Notes: a model not told the origin generated them from the sequence alone. A DNA stretch of 64,000 nt from Alphaproteobacteria bacterium (GCA_020049895.1 JAGVLE010000003.1:1-64000); one strand, 5' to 3'. Shown: positions 38,458 through 51,687, counted from the stretch's first letter. Program-made: numbers and translations.

Positions 38458-38477
38458 ACTATTTCCTTTAAAAAAAG

Positions 38478-39623
38478 TTACGCTTGTTTCTTGATCTCTG
38501 CAATAAGCTCTTTTATTATATAGTTTTGAGAGTCTTCGCTCAAGTAGGGATGCATGGGCAAGCTTAGCACATGGTTTGCAAGAAATTCACACACAGGCAA
38601 TCCTTTCTGGCCTGCTACAGGGTATTTCTTGTAGGCAGTTTGGAGATGGAGGGGTTTGACATAATAAACAACCGTTGGAATCCCTTTGTTCTTAAGATGT
38701 TCTATCAAGGCAGAACGGTTTAGTGTGTTTGGCAAGATGAGTGTATATTGGGCCCAGGTAGAGAGGGTGTTTTCTAAGACAAAGGGTGGGGTTGAAACTT
38801 CCTTTAAAGCTTCGCTATAGCGGTGTGCTATGACTTGGCGTTTCTTAATTTCTTCAGGGAAGAGATTTAATTTTTCAAGAAGAATAGCGGCTTGGAGGGT
38901 ATCAAGGCGTCCATTAATACCTATACGGATGTTATCGTATTTATCAGCGCCCTGCCCATGAATTCTGAGGCATTTCAAGGTGTCAGCGAGCTCATCATTG
39001 TTCGTAAAAATAGCGCCTCCATCTCCATATCCCCCTAAGGGCTTTGCTGGGAAAAAGCTGGTAGTCGCAACCTCTCCCAAGCTCCCTATGGGTTTTCCTT
39101 TGTAATGGCCTCCAAAGGACTGGGCGGCATCTGCCATAATCCAAAGATTATGTTCATCTGCGATGGGCTGAATAGCGTCGTAATCTGCAGGTTGCCCAAA
39201 TAAATCTACAGGAATAATACCTTTTGGATGAAGGCCCAGTTCTTTTGCTGTTTTGATGCCTTGGCGTAGACTTTCGGGGTCTATATTAAATGTGTTCGGA
39301 AGGCTATCGATAAAGATGGGGGTCGCTCCAACCCAAGCAACCACTTCTGCGGTGGCGGCAAAAGTAAAGGATGGAACAAAAATGGCATCCCCGGGTCCTA
39401 TGTTTTTGGCAAACAGGACAAGCCCGAGGGCGTCTGTTCCATTCGCACAAGAAATCGCATGTTTGACTCCACAAAAGCTGGCAAGACGATCCTCAAACTC
39501 CATGACTTCAGGGCCCATGATATATTGTCCGTGATCCAGGACTTTTTTAATTGCAGCATCAATTTTTGAGCGAATCAGGACTTGTTGGGCGTTTAAATCA
39601 ATAAAATCAATTTTTACAGTCAT
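38478..39623 (-). CDS. DegT/DnrJ/EryC1/StrS-family aminotransferase
   Basis: [89 protein letters not shown]. Confidence 0.95.
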   Translation of the reverse strand: MTVKIDFIDLNAQQVLIRSKIDAAIKKVLDHGQYIMGPEVMEFEDRLASFCGVKHAISCANGTDALGLVLFAKNIGPGDAIFVPSFTFAATAEVVAWVGATPIFIDSLPNTFNIDPESLRQGIKTAKELGLHPKGIIPVDLFGQPADYDAIQPIADEHNLWIMADAAQSFGGHYKGKPIGSLGEVATTSFFPAKPLGGYGDGGAIFTNNDELADTLKCLRIHGQGADKYDNIRIGINGRLDTLQAAILLEKLNLFPEEIKKRQVIAHRYSEALKEVSTPPFVLENTLSTWAQYTLILPNTLNRSALIEHLKNKGIPTVVYYVKPLHLQTAYKKYPVAGQKGLPVCEFLANHVLSLPMHPYLSEDSQNYIIKELIAEIKKQA

Positions 39624-39699
39624 TTAGAAAGTTTCTCCTTGGTGAAAAGCAATTCCTTAAAGTATCTTGTTCTCGAGGCTGGATATAGAGTATTTATGA

Positions 39700-41823
<2,124 letters not shown>

Positions 41824-41868
41824 AAGGATCTTATCCTCTGGAAGAGAGCGCTCGTTTCTTAAGGCCCG

Positions 41869-42828
41869 TTAAGCAGCAAGTCCTGCGCGGCCCATGGCCA
41901 AGAATTTAGCACGACGACGCTCGCGGGCTGTTGGACCATCAAGGAACAGCAGAGGCTTGAGAGCCTTTTCAAGAGCATCCCCGACTTCCTGAATAACCGT
42001 TGTCGGGTTACGTTGCGCTCCGCCAATAGGTTCTGGGATAATCTTATCAATAATCCCAAATTTCTTGAGATCTTGAGCTGTGAGCTTAAGAGCTACCGCT
42101 GCTTCTTCTTTCTTGTCGCGTGTTCTCCATAAAATAGAGGCACAGCCTTCTGGAGAAATCACCGAATAGACAGAATGTTCTAGCATCATAAGCGTATTAG
42201 CAAAGGCAAGGGCTATGGCTCCTCCTGAGCCTCCTTCCCCAATAATAATACTTACAATGGGGACCTTAATAGCTGCGCTTACCTCGAGACAGCGAGCCAA
42301 GGCTTCTGATTGCCCACGTTCTTCCGCATCAATCCCTGGATGGGCTCCAGCAGTATCTACAAACGTAATGATGGGGAGATGAAAGCGGTCTGCAAGTTGC
42401 ATGAGGCGAGCAGCCTTTCGGTATCCTTCAGGGCGCGGCATTCCAAAATTATGCTTAATACGTAAGTCCGTATCTCGCCCTTTTTCATGTCCGATAATAA
42501 CAACCGGGCGGCCACGAAATTTTCCAAGTCCACCCACAATTGCCATATCTTCACCATAGGTCCGATCTCCCGCCAAAGGTGTAAAATCAGTGATAAGGGC
42601 ATCGATATAATTGGTTGTATGCGGGCGTTCAGGATGGCGCGCCACTTGAACCTTTTGCCAAGGAGTCAGATTTTTATAGGTCTTCTCTAAAAGCGTTTCC
42701 GTCTTTTCTTGTAAACGCTTCACTTCACTGGAAATATCCATTTCGTCCAGAAGCGCCATGTGACGGAGTTCTGCGAGTTTACTTTCAAGTTCGCGGATGG
42801 ACTTTTCAAAATCAAGAGTTATCGACAC
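41869..42828 (-). CDS. accA: Acetyl-CoA carboxylase carboxyltransferase subunit alpha
   Basis: [66 protein letters not shown]-like block. Confidence 0.97.
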   Translation of the reverse strand: MSITLDFEKSIRELESKLAELRHMALLDEMDISSEVKRLQEKTETLLEKTYKNLTPWQKVQVARHPERPHTTNYIDALITDFTPLAGDRTYGEDMAIVGGLGKFRGRPVVIIGHEKGRDTDLRIKHNFGMPRPEGYRKAARLMQLADRFHLPIITFVDTAGAHPGIDAEERGQSEALARCLEVSAAIKVPIVSIIIGEGGSGGAIALAFANTLMMLEHSVYSVISPEGCASILWRTRDKKEEAAVALKLTAQDLKKFGIIDKIIPEPIGGAQRNPTTVIQEVGDALEKALKPLLFLDGPTARERRRAKFLAMGRAGLAA

Positions 42829-44207
42829 ACTTTTTCCTTTAGAGCAAATTTTTCCGTAAGAAACATTGTTCTTACAATATCAAGTGCACGCATGAGTTGG
42901 TAGTCCTCAATTTCTTTTTTCTTATCCATCTGAGAAAAACCTAAGGCTTCATTAGCGTTTTCTAGCTCTTCTTTTTTAAGATCCTTATTTTTGGTAGGCT
43001 CTTTTGTATCGAGAGCACCTTTAATATCCCCTTCATGAATACGATCTTTCTCATCAATGTTTTCAAGCTTTGCGATGGCTTGTTCCACAGAAATATCTGG
43101 TTCAATGCCTTTTGCCTGGATAGAGACACCCGCAGGGGTATAGTACCTTGCTATTGTAAGCTTAAGGGCGCCTCCATTTGTTAACGGAAGAACTGCCTGA
43201 ACTGATCCTTTTCCAAATGACTTGGTTCCCACAACGATTGCGCGATGGTTATCTCTAAGGGCACCCGCGAGGATTTCAGAAGACGAGGCTGTTCCTCCAT
43301 TGATTAAGACCACAATAGGGAGACCTTTTAAAATATCTTGGTTGTCGGCCGGGATATGCGTGTCCATTTTAGGATTGCGCCCCTTTATGGAAACAATTTC
43401 CTCGCCTTTTTTAAGAAAAAGATTCGAAACGCCAATTGCTGTATCAAAAAGTCCACCAGGGTTATTCCGTACGTCAATGACCACACCTTCCAGTTTATCC
43501 CCGAGCTGTTTCTTTAAGCCAAGCGCCGCTTCCTTGACAAGCTTTGTACTGTTCTCGTCTGTAAAGGTGGCAATACGAATATATCCTACGTTTCCTTCTG
43601 CACGCCACTTAACAACCTTGGGTTGAATAGTAGCGCGGGTTAAGACTTTTTCGAAGACGTCTCGGCCTTCGCGTTTGATATGGAGACGAACCTTTGTTCC
43701 TGGCTTCCCACGCATAAGGTCAACAGCATCCAGAAGAGACATTCCTATGATGGGTTTCTTGTTGATGCCTACAATAAGGTCTCCTGATTGTAGCCCTTCC
43801 TTATGAGCGGGTGTATCATCGATAGGTGCAATAATCTTTACAAGACCATTTTCCATGACAACTTCTAATCCCAGTCCGCCAAAGTGGGCGCCCTTCGTGT
43901 TCATCTTAAGTTCTTCATATTCTTCTGGAACAAGATAGGTGGAGTGGGGATCTAAAGCTGAAAGCATTCCTGTTAATGCTCCCTCAAGGAGCTTTTCATC
44001 TGTTACGGGCTCGACATAGTCCTCTTTAATGCGTGCAAAAATAGCTTCAAACATCTGTTCATCTACGCGAGATTCCTTAGAGGTTTCTTTTTGAGGTGTA
44101 GGAGGAGTCTCTGTTTTTTCTTCGGAAGTAGCGTTTAAATAAAATCCAGCTATACATATTATCAAAAGAATAAAAAAACTAATAATTCCTAAAAAACGAG
44201 ATTTCAT
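42819..44207 (-). CDS. ctpA: S41-family C-terminal processing peptidase
   Basis: PDZ domain '[41 protein letters not shown]', '[14 protein letters not shown]', '[32 protein letters not shown]'. Confidence 0.96.
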   Translation of the reverse strand: MKSRFLGIISFFILLIICIAGFYLNATSEEKTETPPTPQKETSKESRVDEQMFEAIFARIKEDYVEPVTDEKLLEGALTGMLSALDPHSTYLVPEEYEELKMNTKGAHFGGLGLEVVMENGLVKIIAPIDDTPAHKEGLQSGDLIVGINKKPIIGMSLLDAVDLMRGKPGTKVRLHIKREGRDVFEKVLTRATIQPKVVKWRAEGNVGYIRIATFTDENSTKLVKEAALGLKKQLGDKLEGVVIDVRNNPGGLFDTAIGVSNLFLKKGEEIVSIKGRNPKMDTHIPADNQDILKGLPIVVLINGGTASSSEILAGALRDNHRAIVVGTKSFGKGSVQAVLPLTNGGALKLTIARYYTPAGVSIQAKGIEPDISVEQAIAKLENIDEKDRIHEGDIKGALDTKEPTKNKDLKKEELENANEALGFSQMDKKKEIEDYQLMRALDIVRTMFLTEKFALKEKVCR

Positions 44208-44470
44208 TTATTTCTCCAAAGCTAAAGCTATATTGTATCTTTTTTTTACAATAAAGTCTATGAGAAATTCAGCTCTTGCTCAATACCTGACAGGCTTTAA
44301 TTTACAATGATGTCCAAGAAAATGTCGTGAACAGAGGTAGGAGAGGGTTCCTTAGATACATAAAGGGAAATTTATCCTTCTCTCTTTTCATGCCCTTTTT
44401 TGTTAATGTATTTTTTATTTTTTTAAGATATTTTTTTATCAGAAAAATAAAAAACAAATAGGAGTCTCTT

Positions 44471-45016
44471 ATGAAAGTAAGAATAAAAACTACAGCGGTA
44501 CTCATAGCTATGAGCGCAAGCTTACTCGTCTCTGGGAGTGTGTTTGCTATTACTCCTTATAAGGAAAAAAAACCCGGTGAAAGTACTGAAAAGAAAAGAG
44601 ATGGAGGATGGAAGGACGCTCATGATGAGTGGACAAAAATTCTTGGAGAAAGGGAGAAATCTCACGCTGAGAGGAAAAGGCTTCTCGAGGCTTCAGACAA
44701 GCACACTAAAGAATGGAGTGACTATCAGAATGAAAGGGAACAGGTCTCAGATGAAAGAAATAAGCTTTTTGATGAGGTAGAGGAATTCCTTAGAGTAGGG
44801 GGAACTGGTAAAAAGAATGATAATACAAACATTCAGCGCCTTAATGAGGAATGGGGAAAAACTCAGGAATGGAGAAATAAGCATCGTGCTAAGAGAGATC
44901 GTCTAATGGAGGAATCACAACACCTTGATGAAGCGTGGAGGAGTTACTTTGATCAGAAGGATCATATTGCAGATGGGATGAAACAAGTCTTTCAGAAGAT
45001 GCAGCTTCTTCGTTAG
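44471..45016 (+). CDS. Secreted coiled-coil hypothetical protein with internal duplication
   Basis: Signal peptide MKVRIKTTAVLIAMSASLLVSGSVFA; two similar E/K/R-rich modules of about 55 aa. Confidence 0.75.
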   Translation: MKVRIKTTAVLIAMSASLLVSGSVFAITPYKEKKPGESTEKKRDGGWKDAHDEWTKILGEREKSHAERKRLLEASDKHTKEWSDYQNEREQVSDERNKLFDEVEEFLRVGGTGKKNDNTNIQRLNEEWGKTQEWRNKHRAKRDRLMEESQHLDEAWRSYFDQKDHIADGMKQVFQKMQLLR

Positions 45017-45138
45017 CTTCTTACCTAAAGATCTCTTCCTACCTTTTTCAGGTTCTTTTTTGTTAGGAGGAAGAGCTTAAAGTCCTAAGTTAAGTTTATC
45101 TTGTCTCTGAGCATCTTATCGGTGTATCAAGAAAAGAG

Positions 45139-45714
45139 GTGCTTTTACAAAGGATATTCGTGGCTAATTTTACTCTTTCTCGACGACATTTTTTAGCTCT
45201 CGCCTCATCCTTCGTTGCTGTGGCAACGTCCCCTCTCGCTTTATCTGCGGCCAAGCCTCGCTTTTCTTCTCGCAAGCTATCTTTATTTAATATTCATACG
45301 CTCGAGACGTTTGAGGGAACATATTGGCGGGAAGGCTATTATGATGAGAAAGCCTTGCAAAGGCTTATGTATGTGCTCAGAGATCGTCGAAACAATTACC
45401 AGCATCCTATAGATCCAGGGCTTTTTGATATTCTTCACCGGCTTCAAGCCACTTTGGGGACTAAGGAAGAATACCAAATTATTTGTGGGTACCGTTCAAA
45501 AGAAACGAATGAAAAGCTTCATCGGTTGGGCTCTGGTGTTGCAAAGAAAAGTCTTCATTGCAAAGGAAAGGCGATTGATTTGCGACTTGATACCATTCCG
45601 TTGAAAGACTTGCGTAATGCAGCCATGTCTTTGCAGGCAGGGGGAGTAGGGTATTACCCCAAGTCTAATTTCATTCATGTTGATAAACGTCCAAAACCCG
45701 CTTTTTGGAGCTAA
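45139..45714 (+). CDS. DUF882/YcbK-family (peptidase M15-like) protein with Tat-type signal
   Basis: LSRRHFLALASSFVAVATSPLALSA; 'YQIICGYRSKETNEKLHRLGSGVAKKSLHCKGKAIDLRLDTIPLKDLRNAAMSLQAGGVGYYPKSNFIHVD'. Confidence 0.92.
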   Translation: MLLQRIFVANFTLSRRHFLALASSFVAVATSPLALSAAKPRFSSRKLSLFNIHTLETFEGTYWREGYYDEKALQRLMYVLRDRRNNYQHPIDPGLFDILHRLQATLGTKEEYQIICGYRSKETNEKLHRLGSGVAKKSLHCKGKAIDLRLDTIPLKDLRNAAMSLQAGGVGYYPKSNFIHVDKRPKPAFWS

Positions 45715-45833
45715 ACGACTTCACTAAAAATAAAAATTTTTTCCAAAACAGTTGAATTAAAAATTTTATTTGATAGACTTTTCAGAGGGAGGAATCCCTG
45801 CTTGTGGTCTACCAGCAGAGGAGTACATTAATT

Positions 45834-46571
45834 ATGACAAGCACTTTTGCACAAGAGCGAAATCTTCGCATTAATCTTGCCGCCGCCTACCGGATTTTAG
45901 CAGACTTGAAGATGGATGACCTCACTTACACCCATCTCTCTGCGCGCCTACCAGGAGCTGAGGCATACTTTATTTATCCGTTTGGCCTACTGTTTGAAGA
46001 GGTAACGGCTTCTTCTCTTTTAAAAGTCTCTCTTGAAGGAGACATTTTGGAAGGAGAAGAGATCCAGTACAATACAACGGGGTATGTTATCCATGGGAAT
46101 ATTTATAAAAAACGCCCTGATATCAATTCGATCTTTCACCTCCACACAACAGCAGGGGTCGCTGTTTCTAGCTTAGAATGTGGCTTACTGCCCCTGAGCC
46201 AGTTTGCTTTTCATTTTTATAATCGACATGCCTATCATGCCTACGATTCCCTAACCCTTGAAAACAATCGCCAGGGAGAAAACCTTGTGAAAGATTTAGG
46301 GAATAAAAAAGCCATGATACTACGCAATCATGGAACGTTAACGTGCGGGGAAACCATCCAGGAAGCGTTTCTATATATGCACTTTCTAGAAAAAGCTTGC
46401 CAGGTTCAGTGTGCGGCGTTGAGTTGTGGCCAAAAGGTCATTCTTCCACCCCCAGAAGTATGTGAAAAAGCGGCTCAAGATGTGCGGGCTTTTGAGCCTG
46501 CGTTTGGAACCCGAGACTGGAACGCTCTTTTAAGAAAACTAGAGCGAGAAAACACAGGATATAAAGACTAG
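45834..46571 (+). CDS. Class II aldolase/adducin-family protein
   Basis: DLTYTHLSARLPGAEAYFIYPFGLLFEEVTASSL; INSIFHLHTTAGVAVS; LRNHGTLTCGETIQEAF. Confidence 0.92.
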   Translation: MTSTFAQERNLRINLAAAYRILADLKMDDLTYTHLSARLPGAEAYFIYPFGLLFEEVTASSLLKVSLEGDILEGEEIQYNTTGYVIHGNIYKKRPDINSIFHLHTTAGVAVSSLECGLLPLSQFAFHFYNRHAYHAYDSLTLENNRQGENLVKDLGNKKAMILRNHGTLTCGETIQEAFLYMHFLEKACQVQCAALSCGQKVILPPPEVCEKAAQDVRAFEPAFGTRDWNALLRKLERENTGYKD

Positions 46572-46729
46572 CGCCAACATTTAAAAAGCCCCTTGAGTGC
46601 TTCTCCCGTCACCAACTTTTGTGATTAAATCATTATTAATGACGGTTGTGTATTATAAAAATAAAAATTCTCTAAAATAAGGAACAAATAATATAACTTA
46701 AATTTTTTCAGATATTTTTTATAATTTCT

Positions 46730-46963
46730 ATGTTTACATGTCTTGTCTTTTCGTCGGCAGATGCAAGAAAATTAAAGTCTGACGATGACGCGGACTCTGC
46801 AACGCCTTCTTCTAGTTGTGTATCCGGAACATATGCAACGAGTAAAGAGTGTATGGTGTACTGTGTACCGCTTTGTGAAAAACAGAATTTGATTCCAGAG
46901 TGTGCATGGACCAGCAGCAACTCTGCTGGATGTAGATGGCCCTGCAGCTGTGTTTCTTCGTAG
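46730..46963 (+). CDS. Small secreted Cys-rich hypothetical protein
   Basis: Eight mature Cys: SSCVSGTYATSKECMVYCVPLCEKQNLIPECAWTSSNSAGCRWPCSCVSS. The leader is short from ATG46730; the frame stays open upstream (IFSDIFIISMFTCLVFSSADA). Confidence 0.5.
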   Translation: MFTCLVFSSADARKLKSDDDADSATPSSSCVSGTYATSKECMVYCVPLCEKQNLIPECAWTSSNSAGCRWPCSCVSS

Positions 46964-47090
46964 GATCCGAGGGCTCTTAGCTGTTCCTAAAATAGAAACG
47001 CAGCCCCCCCTATAAGGAAAAAGTTGCTTTTCTATCATGTTGTTGATCCCAAGAGAGGATGAAATTTAGAGAAATTCCTTCGGCAGTGCT

Positions 47091-47744
47091 TCAATGACGC
47101 AAGGCTTCAATATTTTCGGCATAATGGCTGGGATCACCTTTAAAAGCAGCCGTCCCTACAACGATAATATCAGCGCCTGCTTCAATAACAGCTGGCGCGT
47201 TGATGGGGCTAATGCCTCCATCAACCTCAATAACAATGGAATAATCTGAGTGGGCGACAAGAGCTCGGACGTCTTGGATTTTTTTAATCTGATCTGTAAG
47301 AAAAGATTGCCCGCCAAACCCTGGTTCAACGGTCATCACCAGAATAAGATCCACTAAATGTAGAAACGGAGATAACGTTTCTGCTGGAGTATCAGGTTTA
47401 AGGGCAAGCCCGGCTTTACAGCCTAATTCTCTTATTTTTTGTAGGGTTTCAGGAAGATTTTCGCACGTCTCCAAATGAACCGTTATAATATTAGCGCCTG
47501 CTTGGGCAAATTCTGTAAGGTAATTATCAGGGCAGGTCACCATAAGATGCACATCAAAGGGCAAGCTTGTATAAGAGCGAAGAGCCTTTATGAAGAGAGG
47601 TCCAAACGTTAGGTTGGGTACAAAATGCCCGTCCATAACATCCAGATGAATCATATCTGCAAAGGGTTCAATAGCCTTAATTTCTTCTCCCAAGCAGGCA
47701 AAATTAGCTGCCAAGAGGGAGGGGGCAATTTTTACAGTACTCAT
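47091..47744 (-). CDS. rpe: Ribulose-phosphate 3-epimerase
   Basis: KIAPSLLAANFACLGEEI; MIHLDVMDGHFVPNLTFGP; VEVDGGI-like block; VVGTAAF. Confidence 0.97.
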   Translation of the reverse strand: MSTVKIAPSLLAANFACLGEEIKAIEPFADMIHLDVMDGHFVPNLTFGPLFIKALRSYTSLPFDVHLMVTCPDNYLTEFAQAGANIITVHLETCENLPETLQKIRELGCKAGLALKPDTPAETLSPFLHLVDLILVMTVEPGFGGQSFLTDQIKKIQDVRALVAHSDYSIVIEVDGGISPINAPAVIEAGADIIVVGTAAFKGDPSHYAENIEALRH

Positions 47745-48002
47745 CTAATTCTGGGTATCCTCTGACTCATCTTCTTCAAACAATTGAATGGGGTTAACAG
47801 GCATGACTGTTGAAATAGCATGTTTATAAACAAGTTGTGAGTGATTTTCTCTACGTAAAAGAACAGAGAAATTATCAAACCAAGTTACAATGCCTTGAAG
47901 CTTGACTCCATTTACAAGAAATAATGTTACAGGCGCTTTTGTTTTACGGACTTGGTTTAAGAAAATGTCCTGTAAACTGTTTTGTTTATCTGATAACACC
48001 AT
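47745..48002 (-). CDS. hfq: RNA chaperone Hfq
   Basis: [60 protein letters not shown]. Confidence 0.97.
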   Translation of the reverse strand: MVLSDKQNSLQDIFLNQVRKTKAPVTLFLVNGVKLQGIVTWFDNFSVLLRRENHSQLVYKHAISTVMPVNPIQLFEEDESEDTQN

Positions 48003-48316
48003 AGTTCACCCCTTTCTTATTTTTATTGTGGTTTACTCTAGAAGGTTAGTCTATAGGAGTGATCTTAATAATTCGTTAGCACCTTCCTAAAAAGATCATA
48101 ATTTAAGGAAGGGAGGCATATCGTGAAAAAATGATAGCAGGGATCCCAGATCATTCAACTCATCTAACGCTTTTGGTTAACATTAATCGCTGAGATTGCC
48201 CAAGCTTTCAGGATGACGTTATCCCGGGATTCATAAAAGTTTACTCCTTTTTCAATGTCCTTCATCTTTCTTTCGGTAGATGCTTTAAAGAGTAAAAATA
48301 ATTATATACGAGAGCT

Positions 48317-48994
48317 CTATAAACTTTCGATCAGGGTTATAATTCCCTGGCAATCTTTTACATGAATAACATCTTCTTCAAGAGAAGCATTTCCATCGCC
48401 AACAACCAAAGGGATGCAACCAGAAGCGCGGGCACACTGAACATCTACGATAGAGTCTCCAATAAACCATACATCATGGCTCGTTGGGCAGAGCATACTG
48501 GGCTTAAGGGCGGCTAAGACAGGAAGATGAGAGGGCTTATCTTGCTCTGCATCTCGTGATCCTATAACGGCATGGAAGTGGTCTTGCCATCCAAGGTGAG
48601 CGACTTCTTTTCGCAAGAGGGTTCCTGTTTTATTGCTGACGATACCAACATAAAGGTCGCGTTCTTTTAGGTTTTTCAACAGGGATTCGGCTCCTTCAAA
48701 GGCAACAAGTTCCTCTAAATGGCGTTTGTTGATAGCTTCATAAAAGGTGCTTTCCCATTTCTCGACCTGGTCCCCAAAGTGATGATGACTGTCTCTTGCC
48801 GAGAGGTGAGGTTGGTTCCAAAACTCTTGGGGAGTTATTGGAGAACGGCCTATAGCTTGAAGGGCAATGTTAAAGGAGTCAAAGCACACACTCCACGTAT
48901 CCACGAGGGTGTTATCCCAATCGAATAAAATTGCTTTTGGAAGTCGAGTCGGATGACGCGCGGGTGTTTTTTTGAGAGCAGAATTATTTTGCAT
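48317..48994 (-). CDS. HAD-superfamily hydrolase (phosphoglycolate phosphatase-like)
   Basis: LPKAILFDWDNTLVDTW; VGIVSNKTGTLLRKE; WFIGDSIVDVQCARASGCIPL. Confidence 0.88.
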   Translation of the reverse strand: MQNNSALKKTPARHPTRLPKAILFDWDNTLVDTWSVCFDSFNIALQAIGRSPITPQEFWNQPHLSARDSHHHFGDQVEKWESTFYEAINKRHLEELVAFEGAESLLKNLKERDLYVGIVSNKTGTLLRKEVAHLGWQDHFHAVIGSRDAEQDKPSHLPVLAALKPSMLCPTSHDVWFIGDSIVDVQCARASGCIPLVVGDGNASLEEDVIHVKDCQGIITLIESL

Positions 48995-49574
48995 GAGACT
49001 TTGATAAGTAGTCAGAGACGCTCTCAACCGTTGTTTCAATGGCCTGCAGTCCTTGCTTCCAGTTTGCCGGACAGACTTCTCCATATTTCTCTGTATGCTG
49101 CAGGGCTTCAAGCATACGCAACGCTTCATCTACATTTCTGCCTAAAGGAAGATCATTGACAACCTGGTGACGTACAATTCCGTCGCGATCAATAAGGAAA
49201 AGGCCTCTATAAGCAATACCTTCAGGATTTAAGACATCATAGTCTTTGGCAATATGCCCTCCAAGGTCAGAAATCAACCCATACGTAATGCCTTGAATTC
49301 CGCCTTTTTCCTTAGGCGTGTTCAACCATGCAAGATGGGAAAAGTGACTATCGACGCTGCACCCTAAGAGAACGCAATCTCTTTCTGAAAACTCTTGCAG
49401 TCGCGCTTGAAAGGCATGAAGTTCTGTTGGGCAAACAAATGTAAAATCAAGAGGATAAAAGAATAAAATAACATATTTTCCTCGATAATCTTTTAAATCC
49501 ACTTCTTTAATATCAGTTTTGACGACGCACTTTGCTTTGAAAGAAGGGGCTTCTTTGCCAACTAAAACAGCCAT
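48984..49574 (-). CDS. 2-Cys peroxiredoxin (AhpC/Prx)
   Basis: FFYPLDFTFVCPTEL; RGLFLIDRDGIVRHQVVNDLPLGRNVDE; GEVCPANWKQG. Confidence 0.96.
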   Translation of the reverse strand: MAVLVGKEAPSFKAKCVVKTDIKEVDLKDYRGKYVILFFYPLDFTFVCPTELHAFQARLQEFSERDCVLLGCSVDSHFSHLAWLNTPKEKGGIQGITYGLISDLGGHIAKDYDVLNPEGIAYRGLFLIDRDGIVRHQVVNDLPLGRNVDEALRMLEALQHTEKYGEVCPANWKQGLQAIETTVESVSDYLSKSHAK

Positions 49575-49753
49575 AGTTTTATCTCCACGAGGTTTATAAA
49601 TTATACGAAAGATGAACCTAAGATTGTATAGGGGAGGAGTGGGGAAGTCAAATTTATCTCATGGATTTTAGGAATCCTATTCATTAACAAAAATTGCATC
49701 TTCCTGAAAACTGTGTAATTATTAAGTTATAAAGTAGATGTGGAGGGTTTGAC

Positions 49754-49978
49754 TTGCCGTACAAAACAAACTCTGATCTTCCGGACCCCGTGAAAAATGT
49801 TCTTCCCGCCCATGCTCAGGATATTTATCGGGCTGCGTTTAATAACGCGTGGGAGGAATATAAGGATGCGGAGAAGCGGAATACAAATGATTCACGGGAA
49901 GACGTAGCTCGAAAGGTTGCCTGGGCTGCTGTTAAGAAGGTCTATGAAAAAATAGACGACACATGGCAAAAGAAGTGA
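49754..49978 (+). CDS. ChaB-family protein
   Basis: DLPDPVKNVLPAHAQDIYRAAFNNAWEEY...DVARKVAWAAVKKVYEK; TTG start. Confidence 0.85.
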   Translation: MPYKTNSDLPDPVKNVLPAHAQDIYRAAFNNAWEEYKDAEKRNTNDSREDVARKVAWAAVKKVYEKIDDTWQKK

Positions 49979-49997
49979 TTTTTATGGTGGTAGATAG

Positions 49998-50360
49998 ATG
50001 AGTATTGATAAACGTAATTTTCTGAGATTAAGCCAAAAAGCCTGTGCTCCCTTTTTAGCATTTGTTGTTATAGGGTATTTTATTTATCATTCAATCCAAG
50101 GAGATAGAGGGATTCTTGCGTGGCTTCGCTTGCAAGATCGTCTTAGCACACACCAACAGCAATTAACGGAAGTAACCAAAACACGTAAAGCGTTAGAGGC
50201 AAAAATTAGTTGTTTACGACCAGAAAGCCTCGATCGGGATCTTTTAGATCAACGCGTACGGTTGCAATTGGGGTATACTCATCCTGATGAGATTGTCATC
50301 CTGACTCTCGAAGAGCCTTCTCAGGAATCGAAAGAAAAGAGCCAAGAGTCAGGAAAATAG
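49998..50360 (+). CDS. ftsB: FtsB/DivIC-like septum formation protein
   Basis: Single TM plus coiled coil; 'RGILAWLRLQDRLSTHQQQLTEV...LEAKISCLRPESLDRDLLDQRVRLQLGYTHPDEIVIL'. Confidence 0.85.
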   Translation: MSIDKRNFLRLSQKACAPFLAFVVIGYFIYHSIQGDRGILAWLRLQDRLSTHQQQLTEVTKTRKALEAKISCLRPESLDRDLLDQRVRLQLGYTHPDEIVILTLEEPSQESKEKSQESGK

Positions 50361-50373
50361 TAAGGTTTGACGC

Positions 50374-51483
50374 TTAATTCTCGGTATTTGTTTTTTGATA
50401 GGGAAAAGAAAGCCTTCCGCCCGTACAAGCAGAGCGTACCCCTGTCGTTCCAGGGAAAGAGAGGGGAAGGCCTTTAAAAGAGCGTACGGCTAAGAAAGCA
50501 AAGGCTTGAGCCTCAAGAGCATCCCCATTCCATCCGATTTCTGAAGCTTTCTTTACCTCGGTTTTGATGTATTTCCTCAGTAAAGAGAGGAGCGTATCGT
50601 TATGTGCGCCTCCGCCCGCGACGAGCCATAGAGACGGCGGCTCAGGAAAGTGTTCCAAGGCTTTTTGAACGGCAGCTGCTGTAAAGGCTGTTAATGTTGC
50701 GACTCCATCTTCAAAGGAGATATCTTTTATATCTGCAAGGCACGTATGAAAAGTTTGGCGATCCAAAGATTTTGGAGGGGGCTGATCAAAGAAAGGATGC
50801 TGTAACCACTTTTCAAGAAATTTCTCATGGATGATTCCTTTTTGAGCGATTGCTCCGCCTTCGTCCCAAGGAAACCCTGTGTGAGCCTGTATAAGATCAT
50901 CAATTAATCCATTTCCTGGTCCCACATCAAAGCCCAGTAGGTCGTTTTCTTTTTCACCAATCCAGGTAACATTGGCCACCCCGCCAATGTTAAGAATAAC
51001 AAGAGGTTTGGGGAGATCTTGTGCGAGGGCTTGATGAAATACAGGAACAAAAGGGGCTCCCTGGCCTCCGTGGGCTAGGTCATTAAGACGAAATTGGTCG
51101 ACAACAGGAATACCTATTTCAGCAGCGAGCGCCTTTCCATCTCCAATTTGATACGTTTCAGGGGGGGTGTGAAAAATAGTTTGCCCATGAAATCCAATAA
51201 GATCAACCTTCTGAGAGGTTTCTTTTAAAAGCACATTTATACAGTTTAGATGATAATGAAGGATCTCTTGAGCGAGGCTTTCTCCCTCAGGGTCGGGGCG
51301 CTTTCCATAGGCTTGTATAAGAGAGCGCTTAAGAGAGGCAGGGTAGGGGATGTACTTTGTTGGGCCAAAAGCCTTAACTGTAACTCCATCTGTCCACAAC
51401 AAAGCCCCATCCACACCATCTGCGGATGTTCCAGACATAAGACCTAAGGTGAAAAGATCGCTCGAGAGTATCTTTGTAAGCAA
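50374..51483 (-). CDS. anmK: Anhydro-N-acetylmuramic acid kinase
   Basis: LGLMSGTSADGVDGALL; IGFHGQTIFHTP; FDVGPGNGLID; AQAFAFLAVR. Confidence 0.95.
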   Translation of the reverse strand: MLTKILSSDLFTLGLMSGTSADGVDGALLWTDGVTVKAFGPTKYIPYPASLKRSLIQAYGKRPDPEGESLAQEILHYHLNCINVLLKETSQKVDLIGFHGQTIFHTPPETYQIGDGKALAAEIGIPVVDQFRLNDLAHGGQGAPFVPVFHQALAQDLPKPLVILNIGGVANVTWIGEKENDLLGFDVGPGNGLIDDLIQAHTGFPWDEGGAIAQKGIIHEKFLEKWLQHPFFDQPPPKSLDRQTFHTCLADIKDISFEDGVATLTAFTAAAVQKALEHFPEPPSLWLVAGGGAHNDTLLSLLRKYIKTEVKKASEIGWNGDALEAQAFAFLAVRSFKGLPLSFPGTTGVRSACTGGRLSFPYQKTNTEN

Positions 51484-51486
51484 CCT

Positions 51487-51687
51487 TTACCCTGGGAAAG
51501 GGTTCATCACATTGTCTTCGTTAACTTTAAGTTCTTCTTTTTGAGGAAGTGTAAGGCCTTGCGTTTCTGCAGGTGTCAATTCATCTGGTTGGGTTTCTAC
51601 AGATTCCTGGTTTTTTTCGGAATTGCATCCAACTAAAATTCCTGCGCTAAAGAGAATAGCCATAAGTTTCTTGGAGAAAGAGGGCAT
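51487..51687 (-). CDS. Small putative lipoprotein
   Basis: MPSFSKKLMAILFSAGILVGCNSEK: lipobox LVGC. Confidence 0.65.
   Translation of the reverse strand: MPSFSKKLMAILFSAGILVGCNSEKNQESVETQPDELTPAETQGLTLPQKEELKVNEDNVMNPFPG

Noticed and set aside
48120-48260. Possible dispersed palindromic repeat (gggatccc...ggatgacgttatcccgggattc) between hfq and the HAD gene
   Set aside because: Resembles Rickettsiales-type intergenic repeats, but only one degenerate copy is seen here; not supportable without a genome-wide comparison.
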